Source: Anarhynchus alexandrinus (lineage: Eukaryota; Chordata; Aves; Charadriiformes; Charadriidae). From it: a stretch of DNA of 64,000 nt. The notes beneath the pieces are model-generated. The model did not search any database and was not told the DNA's origin. It worked only from the letters and a program-made list of their open reading frames with translations. Of the stretch, positions 26,571 through 39,492 are shown piece by piece (the first letter of the stretch is position 1; the number at the start of each line of letters is the position of its first letter). The translations under genes and the position numbers were made by a program. The stretch lies in assembly GCA_008711295.1 (NCBI GenBank), contig VUYV01000062.1, forward strand, positions 1,884,888-1,948,887, written 5' to 3'.

Positions 26571-28357
26571 TGGTGAAAAAGAAGTCAATAACTGGAAGCC
26601 CCTGAGTGAGTGCCTGGCCTTTAGTCTCCAGAGACTTGTATCAGTAAGAAAACTGCACAGGGTGATTAGGGCTGAGGTTGGAGTTAAAAAAAATAAAATT
26701 CCCGGCGTGTTAGAATTCATTGGAGTCTGATTGCACAGCAAAGGTGGGAAGCGAGTGACGATTGCCTGACTTGTAACCAGCTGAATAGAAGCCCTGGGGT
26801 GTGGGAGCTTCAAAGATTGTTTTTCTTCCTCGTGTATGTATATACTCAGCAGCATTTCTGAGGGAGTTGCACTAATTAACTCTTCTCTCCACCCCGACCC
26901 TCTTAAATCTCAGCTGAGTACAGCGGCACCTATCAGAATGGGATATATGGGACACAAGGTCCTTTCTACCCAGGCCAGGCAGCCAGCTGTTTGGAGTTTT
27001 GAAGCAGATGCTTGAGCCTGAATCTCAGTCATTTTGGGTGATTTGTGTTGGTAGCTAATGGAGGCCAACTTATTTGTCTGGGAAACTCCCAGTGAGGTAG
27101 AGACACTTACCCTATATGGGTTCCTGTTTAGCAACCTATAGATATGGCATGCTGGAATAATCCTTCTACGTTAAATGATTCTTTTCTTTATTCTTTCAAG
27201 TGCTCGCTGACCTCATTTATATAGTATTTCACAGGGTACATCTGGTTTTGGTTGTTTCATGACTCAGTGTTCCAGTTTGAAAATGCAGTGTTGTGATTTA
27301 AAACATCGTGTCAGGACAGTGATATACAACTACCTATGACCTAAATGTTGTTGCTTTTGCTCTCTCGGGCACCGCTCCTGCCGCGGGCCGGGCTCCTGCA
27401 GCTGCGCGGGGCGGCCCACGCCTCACAGCCTGGCCAAGCGGCAGAGCTGCTGCTGGGTTTTTCGTCCCCTCGAGCCTGTGTTTCCTTTGTGCTCGAACAT
27501 GCTTCTCCCCCGTGTCAAATATTCCTACCTGGCTATAGCATTTGCTTCCCACTAGAATTTCCTGAGCTGCAAGTTGCCTTACACAGTTACCCTTTTCTTT
27601 TGCTCTAGTCCATTTTCTGAATTTGGGTAACTGGGCATAGATGCACTCTCTTATTCACATTAAGACAATTTGTACAGGTTACTGGGATAATGCTCCATTA
27701 TGCAGTACGACCTGTGGTCAGAAGTGTTTCCTCTGATGCTTGCTCAGCTTTTGTACTTTTCTGTTGAGTGCGAGTTTGCATACACTGTCCAGAATCCTCT
27801 TCTCAAGCAGGTGCATTTTGGTATTTATCCAGGTTGTGACATCTGTCTCGGTGCTAAAAATGTTCAGGTAACTCTCTTGCAGTTTTTTGACAGAAGAGTT
27901 AATAATAATAAGATGAATGCTATAGTGTCTTTTTCTTCCCCTTCATTTTTTTCCTGTAAAATCCTGGAGTTGCCCACACCTTTTGCAGGTACACATCTGT
28001 CTATCAAAGATAATACGTGTCATAATCTTACACACAGAGAGGAACACATTTGAATGGGAGCTGAGGAATTCTGCCTAAATGTGTCACTAAAATGTTCAAA
28101 CGATACTCTCATCAGTTTCAAGATGGGTTGTCAATTTATGTGGCATTTTACACTCGTATTATGGTTCAACATCATCACATCACTTTTCTAGAATTTGGTA
28201 ATTGATAATAATTTGGTTTAAGGCGGAAACACTTACTGGAAATTTGCTTGCGTTAAGTTACTACTTAAATAACTAGGAGCTAGAAAAGGAGTGAAACTAG
28301 ACTAGAATATAAAACATATTTACTTAAGACCCATGTAATGATTAAAAGTGAGAAAAT

Positions 28358-28385
28358 AAGGAAGCTCGCTTAAGGAAGCTAGCTT
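28358..28385. repeat. 14-bp tandem duplication
   Basis: AAGGAAGCTCGCTT is followed directly by AAGGAAGCTAGCTT, differing at one base. It is a local slippage or duplication product with no further meaning visible. Confidence 0.85.
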
Positions 28386-28722
28386 AATGAATATTAATGC
28401 TTTGTTCTGCTGTTTTACGCTTTTGTCTTCCACTCTTCTATTGAGTTACTTGATGGTGCATTTTACATCAACAAATGTGTGCTCATTTTTAAGTGACACC
28501 TTTTGAAAAATCATAAAAATTAATGACTTATGGGTTTTGTAGAGGATGAGATTAATGACATCATTTTAACAGGCAACATTTGATACCCAGATGTACTGCT
28601 TGCTTTGCTAAAATTTTAAGAGATGAAGGCTACCAGCTAGATAGTATTCTCCTCAGAGGGACATCACAAGTAAGATCATACCTACTCATTGCATATTTGC
28701 TGATCAGGTTAACAGAAAATGC

Positions 28723-28740
28723 TTTTTTTTTTTTTTTTTT
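28723..28740. repeat. Poly(T) tract, 18 bases
   Basis: Eighteen consecutive T followed by a short C run. No splice-supported exon follows it. Confidence 0.85.
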
Positions 28741-30630
28741 CCCCCAAGATAGCAGGAGGGAGAAGGAATTCTGAGTTTAGTTAAAAAAAAACCCACACAA
28801 ACAAACCAGTTATTAAATATTTAGCTTTGTGGGAGAGAGCAGAGGTGCCATATATGCGTATGTGGTCACTTCTATGTATCTCATTATCTACCAGAGCAGT
28901 CAGAGGTGTGCTCTCTGAGCTTCATGGAAAATGATGACATGGGGGAATTTGATCAAACAAAAGTATACTAACTTTTACACTGCCCCCGAAAGACCATCTT
29001 GCAGAAGGGGGATAAGTTATGCCAACGTTTAATGGCTTCTTTTCGTTCACTGTCCATTTCTTCTGTAATTTTTAAGGTAATGATTGATATTAATTAGCAC
29101 ATGCTCAAAAAAAGAGACCTTTTTTTCTGGAACAAAAACTCAGGGAAACAAAATAGGTTTTTGTGATTTTCTTCTTGGAAAGCTAAATCCAGAATGACAG
29201 CTTTTATAGCAACATTGTGCTGTGCAGAATCCTAGCATTCCGGGCCAAGTTACCAGCATTTCTCAGAACCATTTGGCCCGTGAGTTCTAACTTTATTTCA
29301 GGTATCTGCTCATGAACAGAACAGTATTTTCAGGGTCTCTGGTCTAGCTATCCAGTTAAGTGTTTGTGAAATCTAATTTTTAAAATGCTGTTGCAGAAAT
29401 TGATACTGAAGAATTCCTAAGCTATGCTTTTGCGGCTTAGTTGTTTTCTGATAACTAATCTCAAAGAATAACATTTGGGCGTGCGGAAGACAGAAAAGAA
29501 CCTCTGTCAGCTTTTTCAAGAAAAACAGGTGAACTGCTTTTATCATGATAAAATTGCTTAACAATAAAGCTAAATAATACAACCAGATATTAATTTTCAC
29601 AGGTTATTCCTTTGTTCTGATCCTATGCAAAAAGCTCTGTACTGTCATCTTGTAGTTCATAAGTTGATGCTGAGAATGCTGGCTCTTTGTTCCTGGTATG
29701 TTTTTGCAGGTGAAGTTAAAATGGCCATGAGTGCAGCACACCAGTTTTTTAGGACCATATTCTTCTTTGTCACCTTAACTGTTTATCAGTGGCAGAGAGT
29801 GTTTGTGGAGAATCTAGGGAGCCACACTATAATGTAAGGTCAGTGATGTTATGGTGAGGCTAGAGCCTTCAGAGTGAATGGGAAAAGGCAAAACATGAGG
29901 ACAGCTGTCATTGCTTATGGTTTAGTGGGGGTGGGAAGGGTCTGCTAATAAGAGAGTAAGAATGCTCTTCAGGGTCTTTGTAAGTAGGATTAGCTCCAAA
30001 TCCCACTGATGTCCTTTATTACTACTTCAGCACCATTAGAGAAACGGGGTTTGGTTCTGAGATAAGATCATCTGCGTATCTATGGTGTCTGCTTCTGTAT
30101 TGCTCTAGACGTACTGGGGCTGACAAAATTTCATTAATTTCGGGACTGAAGGATCAGGCAGCTCTTCAGAGTCTGGTATCTGCTTTTCTTGGGTGACCTC
30201 TGGCATATGAAAGTTTTATGTTTGTTGGTGGAACCAAGCGATAACATTCCTCTGTGGGTAGAGAAGGGCTTATTTCTTCTTTATCATTTCCATTTGGAGT
30301 TTTTTTTTTTATCTTGCTTGATTGACAGAACGTTGACATCCTAAATATTAATCTACTTTGTAAAAGGATTTGAATATGAACACTTCTTTTTTCTTTCCCC
30401 TGTACAATCTATTAATCTCCATTAAATTTTTGTTCTAAAGTATATCCAGAGCATTGTAAAATAGCACCAAATGCATTGACTACCACTAATAAAGTGATTG
30501 ACTTCTTTCCTGGAGAACAACTTCGGTGCTCTTGTTGGTGTTTTAAATTAATCCTGGTGATAGTAAATACATATTCTTCACACTTTGTATATAGTATATT
30601 TGTCATTAATATTATTTTTTTTTTAAACAG

Positions 30631-30688
30631 GATTTATCTGGGGAAGGCTACAGAGACACTATTGGTGATGAACACTTTCATCTAGAAG
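30631..30688 (+). CDS. NKD1: NKD1 internal coding exon (58 bp), N-terminal acidic region
   Basis: A short exon follows a T-rich tract and AAACAG acceptor and ends before GTATTT. It encodes DLSGEGYRDTIGDEHFHLE, 19 full codons from phase 0, plus one G. That G joins the TG of the next exon to make the Val of VALPPEK. Human NKD1 from memory has a comparable stretch ending in DDFRLEV just before ALPPEK, with a matching L-x-G and RDT upstream. The match to NKD1 therefore rests on position, phase, splice sites and partial residue identity. The segment lies between the N-terminal membrane-anchoring part and the EF-hand and has no known fold. The donor is weaker than those of the other exons. The preceding exon must end in phase 0 and is not visible in the window. 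Confidence 0.8.
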
Positions 30689-32874
30689 GTATTTAAAGAA
30701 CAAAATTTCTTGGTTAATGTTAAGGGGTATTGGAGTAAGTCGGTGAACAAGTCTGTGAGAATGCATATATGAGAGTGTAGTTCTTGATATACTGATGTGT
30801 CATTTGCCTGGCAAAACTGTTAAGATGGGAATAGGGTATTATTTCTGTATCTCCTACCACTGTCATCCTAGTATCGAAAAGAGTCACCCAGTTGTATCAT
30901 AGGGACCAAGTGTTTTAATTCAAGGTCTCACAATTTTTTTCTGGGTCCTTCTCTTGACGGTGGTGGTAGTAGTGAATATCACTGTCCCCAGCAGAGGTGA
31001 TAAATGTGATCACTGAGCACTGAGTTTTGTGATACACTGTACACCCTTCTGTGTTACACAAGCCAGACTTAGAAACTCCTGCATTAATTTCTAATAAGGA
31101 CCAGAGACTCTTACTCAATATGTTTCTCTTGAATATGGATGGAATCATTATTGCCTTAGATAACTTCTTTCTAAGGCTCATCTCATCTCTTCATCTGTGA
31201 TCAGGCCTTTCCTTGCAGTGGAGATGGAATCATTGTTGTGGTAGGAAGGGCCTTTGGAGAACTTGAGTATGGACACTGTATTCTACGTACCAGAGAACAC
31301 ATCAGAGGTACCTTGAAGTTCAGTTGGGCAAATGGGGGTTGATGAACAGAAGAGGTTAATTTGAGGACATTGTTGCTCGTTCTTTTAAAAAAAAAACAAG
31401 GAAATGAGACTTCAGAAACTCTCTGGGAAACCTTCTAGTATAACAAGAGGTTGCACGAGCTGTGTGCTAGATTCATATTATAGGCTAGTGGAAACAATAT
31501 GCCCAACTTATTTAGAGCAATGAACCATGTCAAGCTTAACTCAAAAGTTCTGTCCTTTTATAATCCAGTCATTTTTTTCTGGTGGTAGAGACTTCTGTCT
31601 AAACAGAACTTGAAAGATTCTCTGTATTAAGTATGTCTGTTTTCCAGTTCCTTACCTGTGAAATGTGTTAATATACTGTATTTCTTGCATCCCGTGTTTC
31701 TGTCATGTCTTTAGTTTACAAAGAATGTTCCCTCATATGTGCCTGTAGCATAGGAGCTCAATTTCAGCTAGTGCGTGTAGGCTACTGTTAAACACAAAAG
31801 CAAGATATACTTGCCACGATGGAGTCAGTGTTTGTTACAACTGTTTCAATATCTAACTTCACCACAGTTTTCCTTTCTGCTAATAGTAGAACATAACTCT
31901 AATAAAGGGTGGCTTTTTAATTTTCAGAATTATAGGACAATCTACATAACAGAGGATATTAAATGTCAGTGAGGTGAATAATTTCATTTTTCTATGTCTC
32001 ATTCTACCTTTCCTTGCCTCTAATTATTTCTTACTTTGTTGTACAGAATTGTCTTGCATAGCAAACGTAATATCCAATATATATTTCCAAACTAGTCAGC
32101 AGCAGGATTGTTTTTGTTAGACTGTAAAACCTTTTAGGCTACTGTAATTTCAGTCTTTCAGCAGTTTTACATTATTACTTCTGATGCGTCTCATTTCTTA
32201 TGAAGTAGCTGAGTAGTGAAGACAAGATTTAGATACCAGCAGGTGGTCCTTTCTTTGTGTGCTGCCACTGGGGAAGAGCTGTTCTGTGGCATCTTTCCAG
32301 TTGGGAGGCAGGTAACTGTTCCCACCCAGTGCTCAGGCAAATGCATGGGGATTGCCAAGCCTTGGTCCTCATCCCTTCGGCTCTCAGATCTCCACGCTAT
32401 GCTCTCCATGCTGAAGACAGTGTTAACCATTTCCCTTTCAAAGGGAGTATTTAAAATCTTCTTATAATTAACAGGTGATAATAGAAGCATTGTGTTAAAG
32501 CAGGATGCTTTCACCCTTTTTGTATAGCTTTGTACTTTTTACTGGCATAATATTTTTGGATGATTGTGATAGTACTAGTATAAAATAGTGATATCAGCAT
32601 AAAGTGAAGCTGAAACATGATTTGAGACCTTTATTAGGGCACAGCTTGAATTCTGTGTGGCTTAGGTACAAGATGACCCATGTCATAGTTCATTTCTGCA
32701 TAGAAATGTTTTGTGTGAAAATGTAATGAATATTCTAGAAAGTATATTAATCTTTCCATCTAAAATAGTTCTGCTTTTATTTTGCTACCTCACAATCTTT
32801 ACATATGTACTGGTGTAACACATGTTGCATGATTATACATTCATGTGCCATAGGATAACGTCAACACCACTGAT

Positions 32875-33012
32875 AACCAGTTTCAGAGATAGGGAGCTGT
32901 AACACGCTGAAACACAGTTGGTTGGGCTGAGCTCACAAAGGACATGAATGGCAAAATGAAGACTTGAGCCCAGCTCTACCAAGTACCAGGCAAGTGTCTA
33001 AGCAATGAACTG
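32875..33012 (+). repeat. MIR-like SINE remnant
   Basis: The words CAGTTTCAGAGATAGGGAGC, GCTCACAAAGGACATGAATG, GACTTGAGCCCAGCTCTACC and GTGTCTAAGCAATGAAC follow the order of the MIR core and 3' part. The copy is diverged, so the boundaries are approximate. Confidence 0.55.
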
Positions 33013-33261
33013 TATTCTGTCTTCATAAATACACCGTAGGGAAGGAAAAAAAATGAAAAAGAAACATTTCTTAGATTTGCAAAAAAGCACAGCAGGTGCC
33101 ACAGTTCTTCTGTGTTAGGGGAAAGTTATAGCCTTCACACTCAGAGACTTTATTGGAGAACAAATCTGAGTGCTTTAGAAGACTCTCACTGAAAAGACAA
33201 AGTGGCAATAAGAGAAATAATTGAATTCCTTATTTTGTTTTACATAGCCAAGTTCATTACC

Positions 33262-33297
33262 TTTTTTTTTCTCCCTCTCTTTTTTTCCCCCCTCTTA
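33262..33297. repeat. Polypyrimidine tract
   Basis: An almost pure T/C stretch ending CCCCCCTCTTAG. It looks like a strong splice acceptor, but no NKD1-like or other recognised coding sequence follows it. It could also be the remnant of a poly(A) tail of a minus-strand insertion. Confidence 0.6.
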
Positions 33298-36200
33298 GCC
33301 GTCTGAGCAGTACAGATAAAAAGAACTCTCTTTGCTGGATTTAACTTCTGTGTTGTTATGTAAAGCTTGATCAAATCCTTTCGTCTTAACAGACTTAACT
33401 GGCCAACAGCAAAAGGCTCGGGATTCTGGGATTAAGATTGTATTTGGTAAGAGGACTGGTGCATTAGTGCTTTCTTTTGAACTATAGAAAGAACAAAGTA
33501 AACATCAAAAGCATTAAGCCATGAGAGCGGATTGTTGACTCAATGTTGCTGCATGACAAGAGGTTAGAACTCAATAGTGGTGACTGTTTACTGAGTGCCG
33601 TGCAGAAAGAAACAGTTTGACCAGTATTGTGTATTATATCCAGCACCTGCCTTTGATTTTGCTGCTGGGCAAGTGACTAAATTGAAATTTTTGGGTTTTC
33701 TCTTCCAGTCAGTGATTTCCTTAGACAAGAGACACCAATGGAAACCTCAGTCTCTTCTCTGTATTACTCTTACTCTGTTTCCCTTCTTTCTCTTTCATTA
33801 ATAACTCAGCAATTGGGCATGCTGGATGTAGGTTCTGTGGTGGATTCATTTTCAACTTTCATTCCAAGTTTAGCAGTGCTTTCCCACTGCATTTCGGAGA
33901 CTTTCACTTGCCAAACATAGAGTACTTGTGCAATCTGCTGTGGCTGTGTACAGGCTTCTTGTGCTTGAACTTTCTTGTCCAGTGGTTTCTGCACAGGAAG
34001 CTTCATCTGCATGTGCTTCATTACTCTTCATGTCTTGGATAAAAGAGCTTAAATTTTCTCTTCCTTGTCCCTCAATAGAACAGTAGGTTGACAGAACAGA
34101 ATGACTGGAGGTGGCTTTGGAAGAAGTCACAAAAATTAGCACAGCCATTGGGAGATACTTTTCATTTAATTTCAGTGGGGAAGCTAAAATGGCAGACAGG
34201 AATTGAATTTAGCATCAAACAGCAAGTCACTCTTCCATCACGGAGACATGCAGGTGGCTCAGAAAGATGTCTGCTATTAATGTGTTCAACAATAACATCC
34301 AAGTTCTCTCTCTGCTCTTCAAGGCATAAGTAAGCTTTTAAATGAGTCATTCAAGAGTCCTGCTCTTGTTTTCCATAACTCTTTTCACCTCCTTTCCCCT
34401 GACCTTTTGGGAAATTTTCACAGCTAAAGCCTGTAGACTAGGAGAGCTTTCTTATCTTGACCACTCCCTGTCTTTATGAAGTGAACTGGGGTTCCTCTGT
34501 CTTATCACTTGAACAGTTAGAAGCTTTTCAGAGCAGCCTGTTTTCTCCCTGCTTGTGATATCTGAACCAGAAGCAGGAGAATCTCCCTGAAACAGGCTGA
34601 TTGTGGAGAAGAGGCAATTTCCCTCTTGTCTCAATACAAGCTTTTTAGAGCCCAGAGGGATATAGCCATCAGTCTACTTCAGCTGCCTTTTGGAGTTCAA
34701 GGTGAAGTCCTTACGCTCAGGAGACACCTAACCTATCACCCCAATTAGTTATGTGATAATGTGATTTCTCATGTCACTGTTCTCATGAAAAGTTTGACTT
34801 ACATGTTTCTACAAACCAGAAATCTTGCATCTCTGTGAGATCAATCTAGTCGTGTACCTGTCAGAGGAGCTGCCTCTGATGCTGATAGCAATCTGTTGTT
34901 CCCTGTTTCATTTGTCAGCTGAGGGTGATGTTTGGGTTATTATTCTCTCAACAGAAGACTGGAGAAGATCCAAGTCTTCCTGGTGCCTTATCAGAACATG
35001 ATACCCAAAGTCCTGCTGAAAGTAGTGACAGAGCTTGACCTGAATCAACAAACCCATTTTTTGATGTGTTTCCCAAACCAGATGTATCCAAATCCCTTGT
35101 CAATGTAAGATGTTCCCTCGTCTGGTACCAGAAAGGACAAAATTATTCAGGTCATCTTCTTGCCTGTAAATATTAGAGACCCCTCCAGCAGAGTTCAAAG
35201 CACATGTTATTGCTGAAAAAAGTCTATCATATCTGTAAAAGAGCTACTGATAGCACACATTTACAAGACATTATGGAATTTCTTAACCTTCAAGTAAGGC
35301 ATGCTGTATTCATCAAAGCAGAAAGATCATTCATTATATTTTTAATATTATTGTATGTTTTTCAAGATGTTACTGTTGTTTCCAGTCAGTCCTTCATCTC
35401 TTCTTCCTCCACCAAGTGCCCAGGGAATCTGTGGTCAAGTGGGAGCTGAGGTGTGGTTAACAGTTTCCACCATGAAGAGCCGTGTGGTTATTTTTGACTT
35501 TAATAAGAACTGATAAGCAAACAAGGAACCACTAGCAAAGAATGAACCAGTGGTTTAAGGCTGCTGATCTTATGCCCAGTGCTGCCAGCCCTCCCGGACC
35601 CCTACACAGCTGCACACGCTTCCCCCCACCATATGCATGCCAGACAGCCCAGTGAAGAGAGTATGTCGGCTTCCACGTGGGTGCTGGTGAGGTGCCCGTG
35701 CTTCCCCCGTGCTGGGGCTGTAGCTACAGGGGAGGGCACGGCAGGGAGCGTGCCTCCCCCAGAGCACCCTACAGAAGGGCTGCTCTCATGCATCGCAAGA
35801 TAATTCCCTCTCCTCTGTCTCTCTGTTCAGGAAAAATTCAGTGAAGACTTTAGTTCCCAGAGTTGTTTCTAAAATTGGTAATTGGAAGAGCATCTGTTGG
35901 GTTGTCAATTTAGAGGAAGGGTGGCAAGGTATGGTACTTGGGCCCAAATTGTTTATAAACTTGTCAGCAAAGGAAAACTTGAACAAGCATTTTAACAAGT
36001 TTTAGCTAACCTTCTGTTTGGCTGTGAGACACTTTTTACTGTACTTTGATAATCTCTTAGCTCTAATAAAGTCATGTATTGTGCTAGGCTGAGCTGTGAA
36101 TGGGTAATAAAAGGCAGTTATTCCAAACTGTGTGCTCCTTTCTAGTTAATGCCTTCAGTTATGATGGTTATTTCATTTATTTCCTGAAGTTTAAATAATT

Positions 36201-36969
36201 TTCTATGTATTATGTACATAAAATTCCAATATATTTATAGAAAAGACATACATTGCATCTTGCACACAGGCAAAGTTGCTTTATCTCAGCACTGTTGTTA
36301 TTACCTACCTAGTACTATTGATGCAGGCTTGGTGCTTTGCAGGAAATGAAGGTCCCTTCTCTGTCATGTTCTTAAACCAGATACCTCTTCCTCACTGACA
36401 CTGCAGAGTGCTAGTAATTCTACCTTAAAAGTGCTCTTGTGGTCAGCCTTCTGGGACGTTGTATGGGAACTCTGCATTTTAATGATTTGTTGCTAATCCT
36501 GCGCCCTTACCATAGATTTGCTATATGTGAGTATATGTTATGTGATCACCTCAGACTGGTGACCACTTGCTCACTGGCTGTATTTTTTTCGGCTGTGAAG
36601 AGGTTTCTGCTGTACTCTTTCCTACTAAATATGACATGAAAAATATCTTCAGTTTCAGGGTGACCCACTGGCACCAGCCACCATTATCTGACAAACAGCT
36701 AGTCCCTGCCGAGGCTGGAAGCTGATAAGCTGGTTACTGTGAATTGGAAGGAGTACCAAAGAACATGAGGGGGGCGGGAGGGAAGGAGCAGTGGAGAGTG
36801 CCAAGAGAAAACTGCTTAGTTTGGCAGTTAGAATAAAAGTCACCAAAGAACATGAGACTGGTAGGATTAGAAGAAGTTTTCCTGTGGTCATACACAGATC
36901 CAGGAAATTATAAGAAGCAGGTAGGCTGTTTGCCATGAGTGGGAGGAAAATCTTATGGCATAAGGCACT

Positions 36970-37000
36970 TTAAAAAAAATTTAAAAAAAATTATAAAATT
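36970..37000. repeat. A-rich low-complexity tract
   Basis: Two runs of eight A separated by TTT, followed by TTATAAAATT. Simple sequence only. Confidence 0.8.
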
Positions 37001-38987
37001 GTACAAGTGTTTCTTAACATTAGCTGTTCCAGTTGAGGGGGGTTGGTATTTGGATCAGAAGCTTTTACTTCTGGAGCTGCTGTTTCAAGTGCAGCCAGGC
37101 CAGTAGTGATGAAAGACAGTTGCCATCCAATGGTTGGCCATGGCCTGTGAGTAATGAGTTAGTGGTCTCCAGGTGTTTCCAAATGGACCTTCACAGTGTC
37201 TAACAGCTCCCACCCATGTTGGCAAGCGGAGCACAGAAAGGCAGTGAAAAGTGGGCTGTTATGTCACCTTGGAGGGTGAGCTTTCCTCCTCACACTGAGC
37301 TGCTGCAGTGTGGAGGGTATGTGCTCTGCTGCCTGTGCCGTGCTTGTTCCCTGCATGTAGGGTATCGCTCTCATTAGCTGACAACCCACCAGCTCCTACC
37401 GGTGCTGCCTAACAGGTTTTGATAGATGATGTGTTTTGTCTACAGTTTGAGATATTTGTTCGGGGTTATTAATCCTCTACATTGGACTGGGAAGATCATA
37501 CCTGCTCTAAGTAACAGTTTCACGTTGATCTCTGTATTCAGATCAGTCTACGCTGCTGGAAAGTTGTCATGCCTGAACACAAGCAAGTTGCATGTTTGGT
37601 TCAGGGCCACAATAGCAAAGCTGAGAACAGAGCCTGGGATTTCCTGCATCTGTCTGTCCCTTACAATACAACAGAGAGAGGGTTTCAAAGTATACTACGC
37701 GAGAAAACCTTCCAAACTTACAAGTGGTTTCTCTTCATGGTGGCTGAAGAAAGCCAAATGTTAATTTAATTGTGTGTAATGTACAAAAAATACTTCAGTA
37801 GAAAAGCGAGGTAATGACAAGGGAAGTGAACAAGCACCTCAAAAAAGCACAGAGCTGATCTTTATGAACACCTTAAACTTGGGAAGCTTTAATATTATAT
37901 GCATGCTTGGTATTTATAACAGTATTGGTTTTCCATGCTCTTTCCTTCTACCTAAGACTGGCAACTTTTCCTTCTTTCAGAGAGGAGCTAACGCTCTTTC
38001 TGAGTGGTGATTAAAAAAAGAATCAATTAACAATAAGAATATTCATTTACTCTCAGCTCTGGGGTAGTCATGAACTATTTTGCTGGTTGCTCACACTGGT
38101 GAGTGAAGCCCAAGGGAACCTGCCATGTAGGAGGACTGAGATAGGGGCAAGAAACAGGTGCCAGTGACATGAGGCTCATTCTCTCTGCAGGAGGTTTGAA
38201 GGGGCTGGGCCTCAGTAATCAGGACTCACCAAATCAGTCGTGGTCATTGGTGTTGCCCTTGGGCTGTCAACATTGTGATTCAGAGGAGGAAGGAACTGTA
38301 GCACGTGTAGGCATATCTAGGTGAGCTGTTCATCTAGCTTAGGCTGGGTAACAATCACACCGAGCGCGCAGGAATGCGGGCTGGCGCACAGGTCTGCACT
38401 AGCTGCCCGCTCCATGGGTACACCTGTCAAACCCTTACCACCACCCGAGATGGCTGGGTTACAGCCACTCACACCTGTCTTCGTGTCCTGCTCTCCTGCC
38501 TCCGCAGTGGTGACTAATCTGGGAGGCAGTATCTACCGTCTCATACACCTTGGCAAACTGATGGACTCGGGCGTATCTCTGAGAGACAGCTGATCTAGCG
38601 TGTATGGTAAAGAGATAAAGCTCCATTACTGTACGTGTGCAGCAGTAGAAAAATGCACTTGAACTTTGCCCCAGGACATCCACCACCAAGAACAAAGAAT
38701 GAAATATGGGAACAAGTAAAGAGTTTGAAAACAATCTCTCTGGAAACATGATGAATACCAGTGGTTTCATTTATTCTACTTGAAGAACAAAGGTCCTTTT
38801 TTACTTTTAATTTCCCAGCAACGATTATTACCAGTTATTTTTCTTGTAGCTTTGACCACAGTTCGTGGAGGTTTTATTAAACATGTTTTTGAAAAGTGAG
38901 TCAAAATGCCATTCTTCTCTGACTCTCTTGTGACTCTCTCTTTTTTTAATCCACGTGAAACTAGAGCATATTTCCAAGCAAAGATTT

Positions 38988-39034
38988 GGGGCCAGATAAT
39001 ACTCTCATGCTGGTGTTCATGGAATTATTCCAGT
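38988..39034. repeat. Short fragment of an old amniote repeat
   Basis: GGGGCCAGATAATACTCTCA followed by TGCTGGTGTTCATGGAATTA resembles the GGGGCCAGATTCT / CTGGTGTAAAT words of an ancient sauropsid interspersed repeat. Only about 45 bases are recognisable. Confidence 0.3.
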
Positions 39035-39455
39035 TTTGTGCTCTTGTAATTGAAAGAAGTTTTGGCCCTTGCTATTTCAGAAGACAATATATTTGTTTCA
39101 AATCCCTTGCCTTTACATGAAACATTGCATTCATTTTTAGAAACCTTGAATACTGCATTTAATAGGCAATATGTCCTGCTGCAACTCCCGAATATTCTTA
39201 AAGTTGCCAGTTCTCTTGTGTTTGACTTGACCTTGACACAGCCAGGCAACCGAGTTTCAGAGTGCTCCCTTTGCTGGGTTTTTGGTAGCTTTCTGCAATA
39301 GGCTTTTGTTTAGAACCCATGTGCATGCTCCTGTAAGGCCCTTCTCTCCTGCCCGAAGGATTTTCATATCCCAGTGTGTCTCACGTGAGGATACAGTTTA
39401 TGACAGGATTAAATAGTTCTTGCATTTCTGGGAGCGAATTTAGGAGCCATCGTTT

Positions 39456-39492
39456 TAGATAGATGGCTAGATAGATGTAAAGCTGGATAGAT
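39456..39492. repeat. Imperfect GATA/TAGATG microsatellite
   Basis: Repeated AGATAGATG units (AGATAGATGGCTAGATAGATG, then GGATAGATG), interrupted by short unrelated bases. A decayed tetranucleotide-type repeat. Confidence 0.65.

Larger units (their letters stand above)
1..30630 (+). other. NKD1: Non-coding DNA upstream of the first visible NKD1 exon (probable long intron)
   Basis: I searched this stretch for the N-terminal NKD1 coding exons, meaning a start reading MGKL and the following segment containing a KGIEEWIG-like motif, and found neither. The first visible NKD1 exon at 30631 has a good splice acceptor, so it is internal and a preceding exon must exist. The simplest reading is that most or all of this stretch is one NKD1 intron, but the window alone cannot prove it. 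All open frames here are short, lack consistent splice structure and match no protein I recognise. Identifiable contents are listed separately: a TG microsatellite, homopolymer tracts, one CR1 LINE fragment, MIR-like and palindromic old repeats, and short CpG-rich patches. No extended CpG island typical of the NKD1 promoter was seen. Confidence 0.55.

Noticed and set aside
27345..27608. 87-codon frame starting MLLLLLSRAPLLPRAG, resembling a signal or transit peptide
   Set aside because: The Leu/Ala/Pro composition comes from a GC-rich patch. No domain follows and no convincing splice structure or homologue was recognised.
33290..33330. Strong-looking acceptor (CCCCCCTCTTAG) in the large intron, considered as an extra NKD1 exon
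   Set aside because: Downstream sequence has no NKD1-like residues, and the exons at 30631 and 49272 already join in phase.
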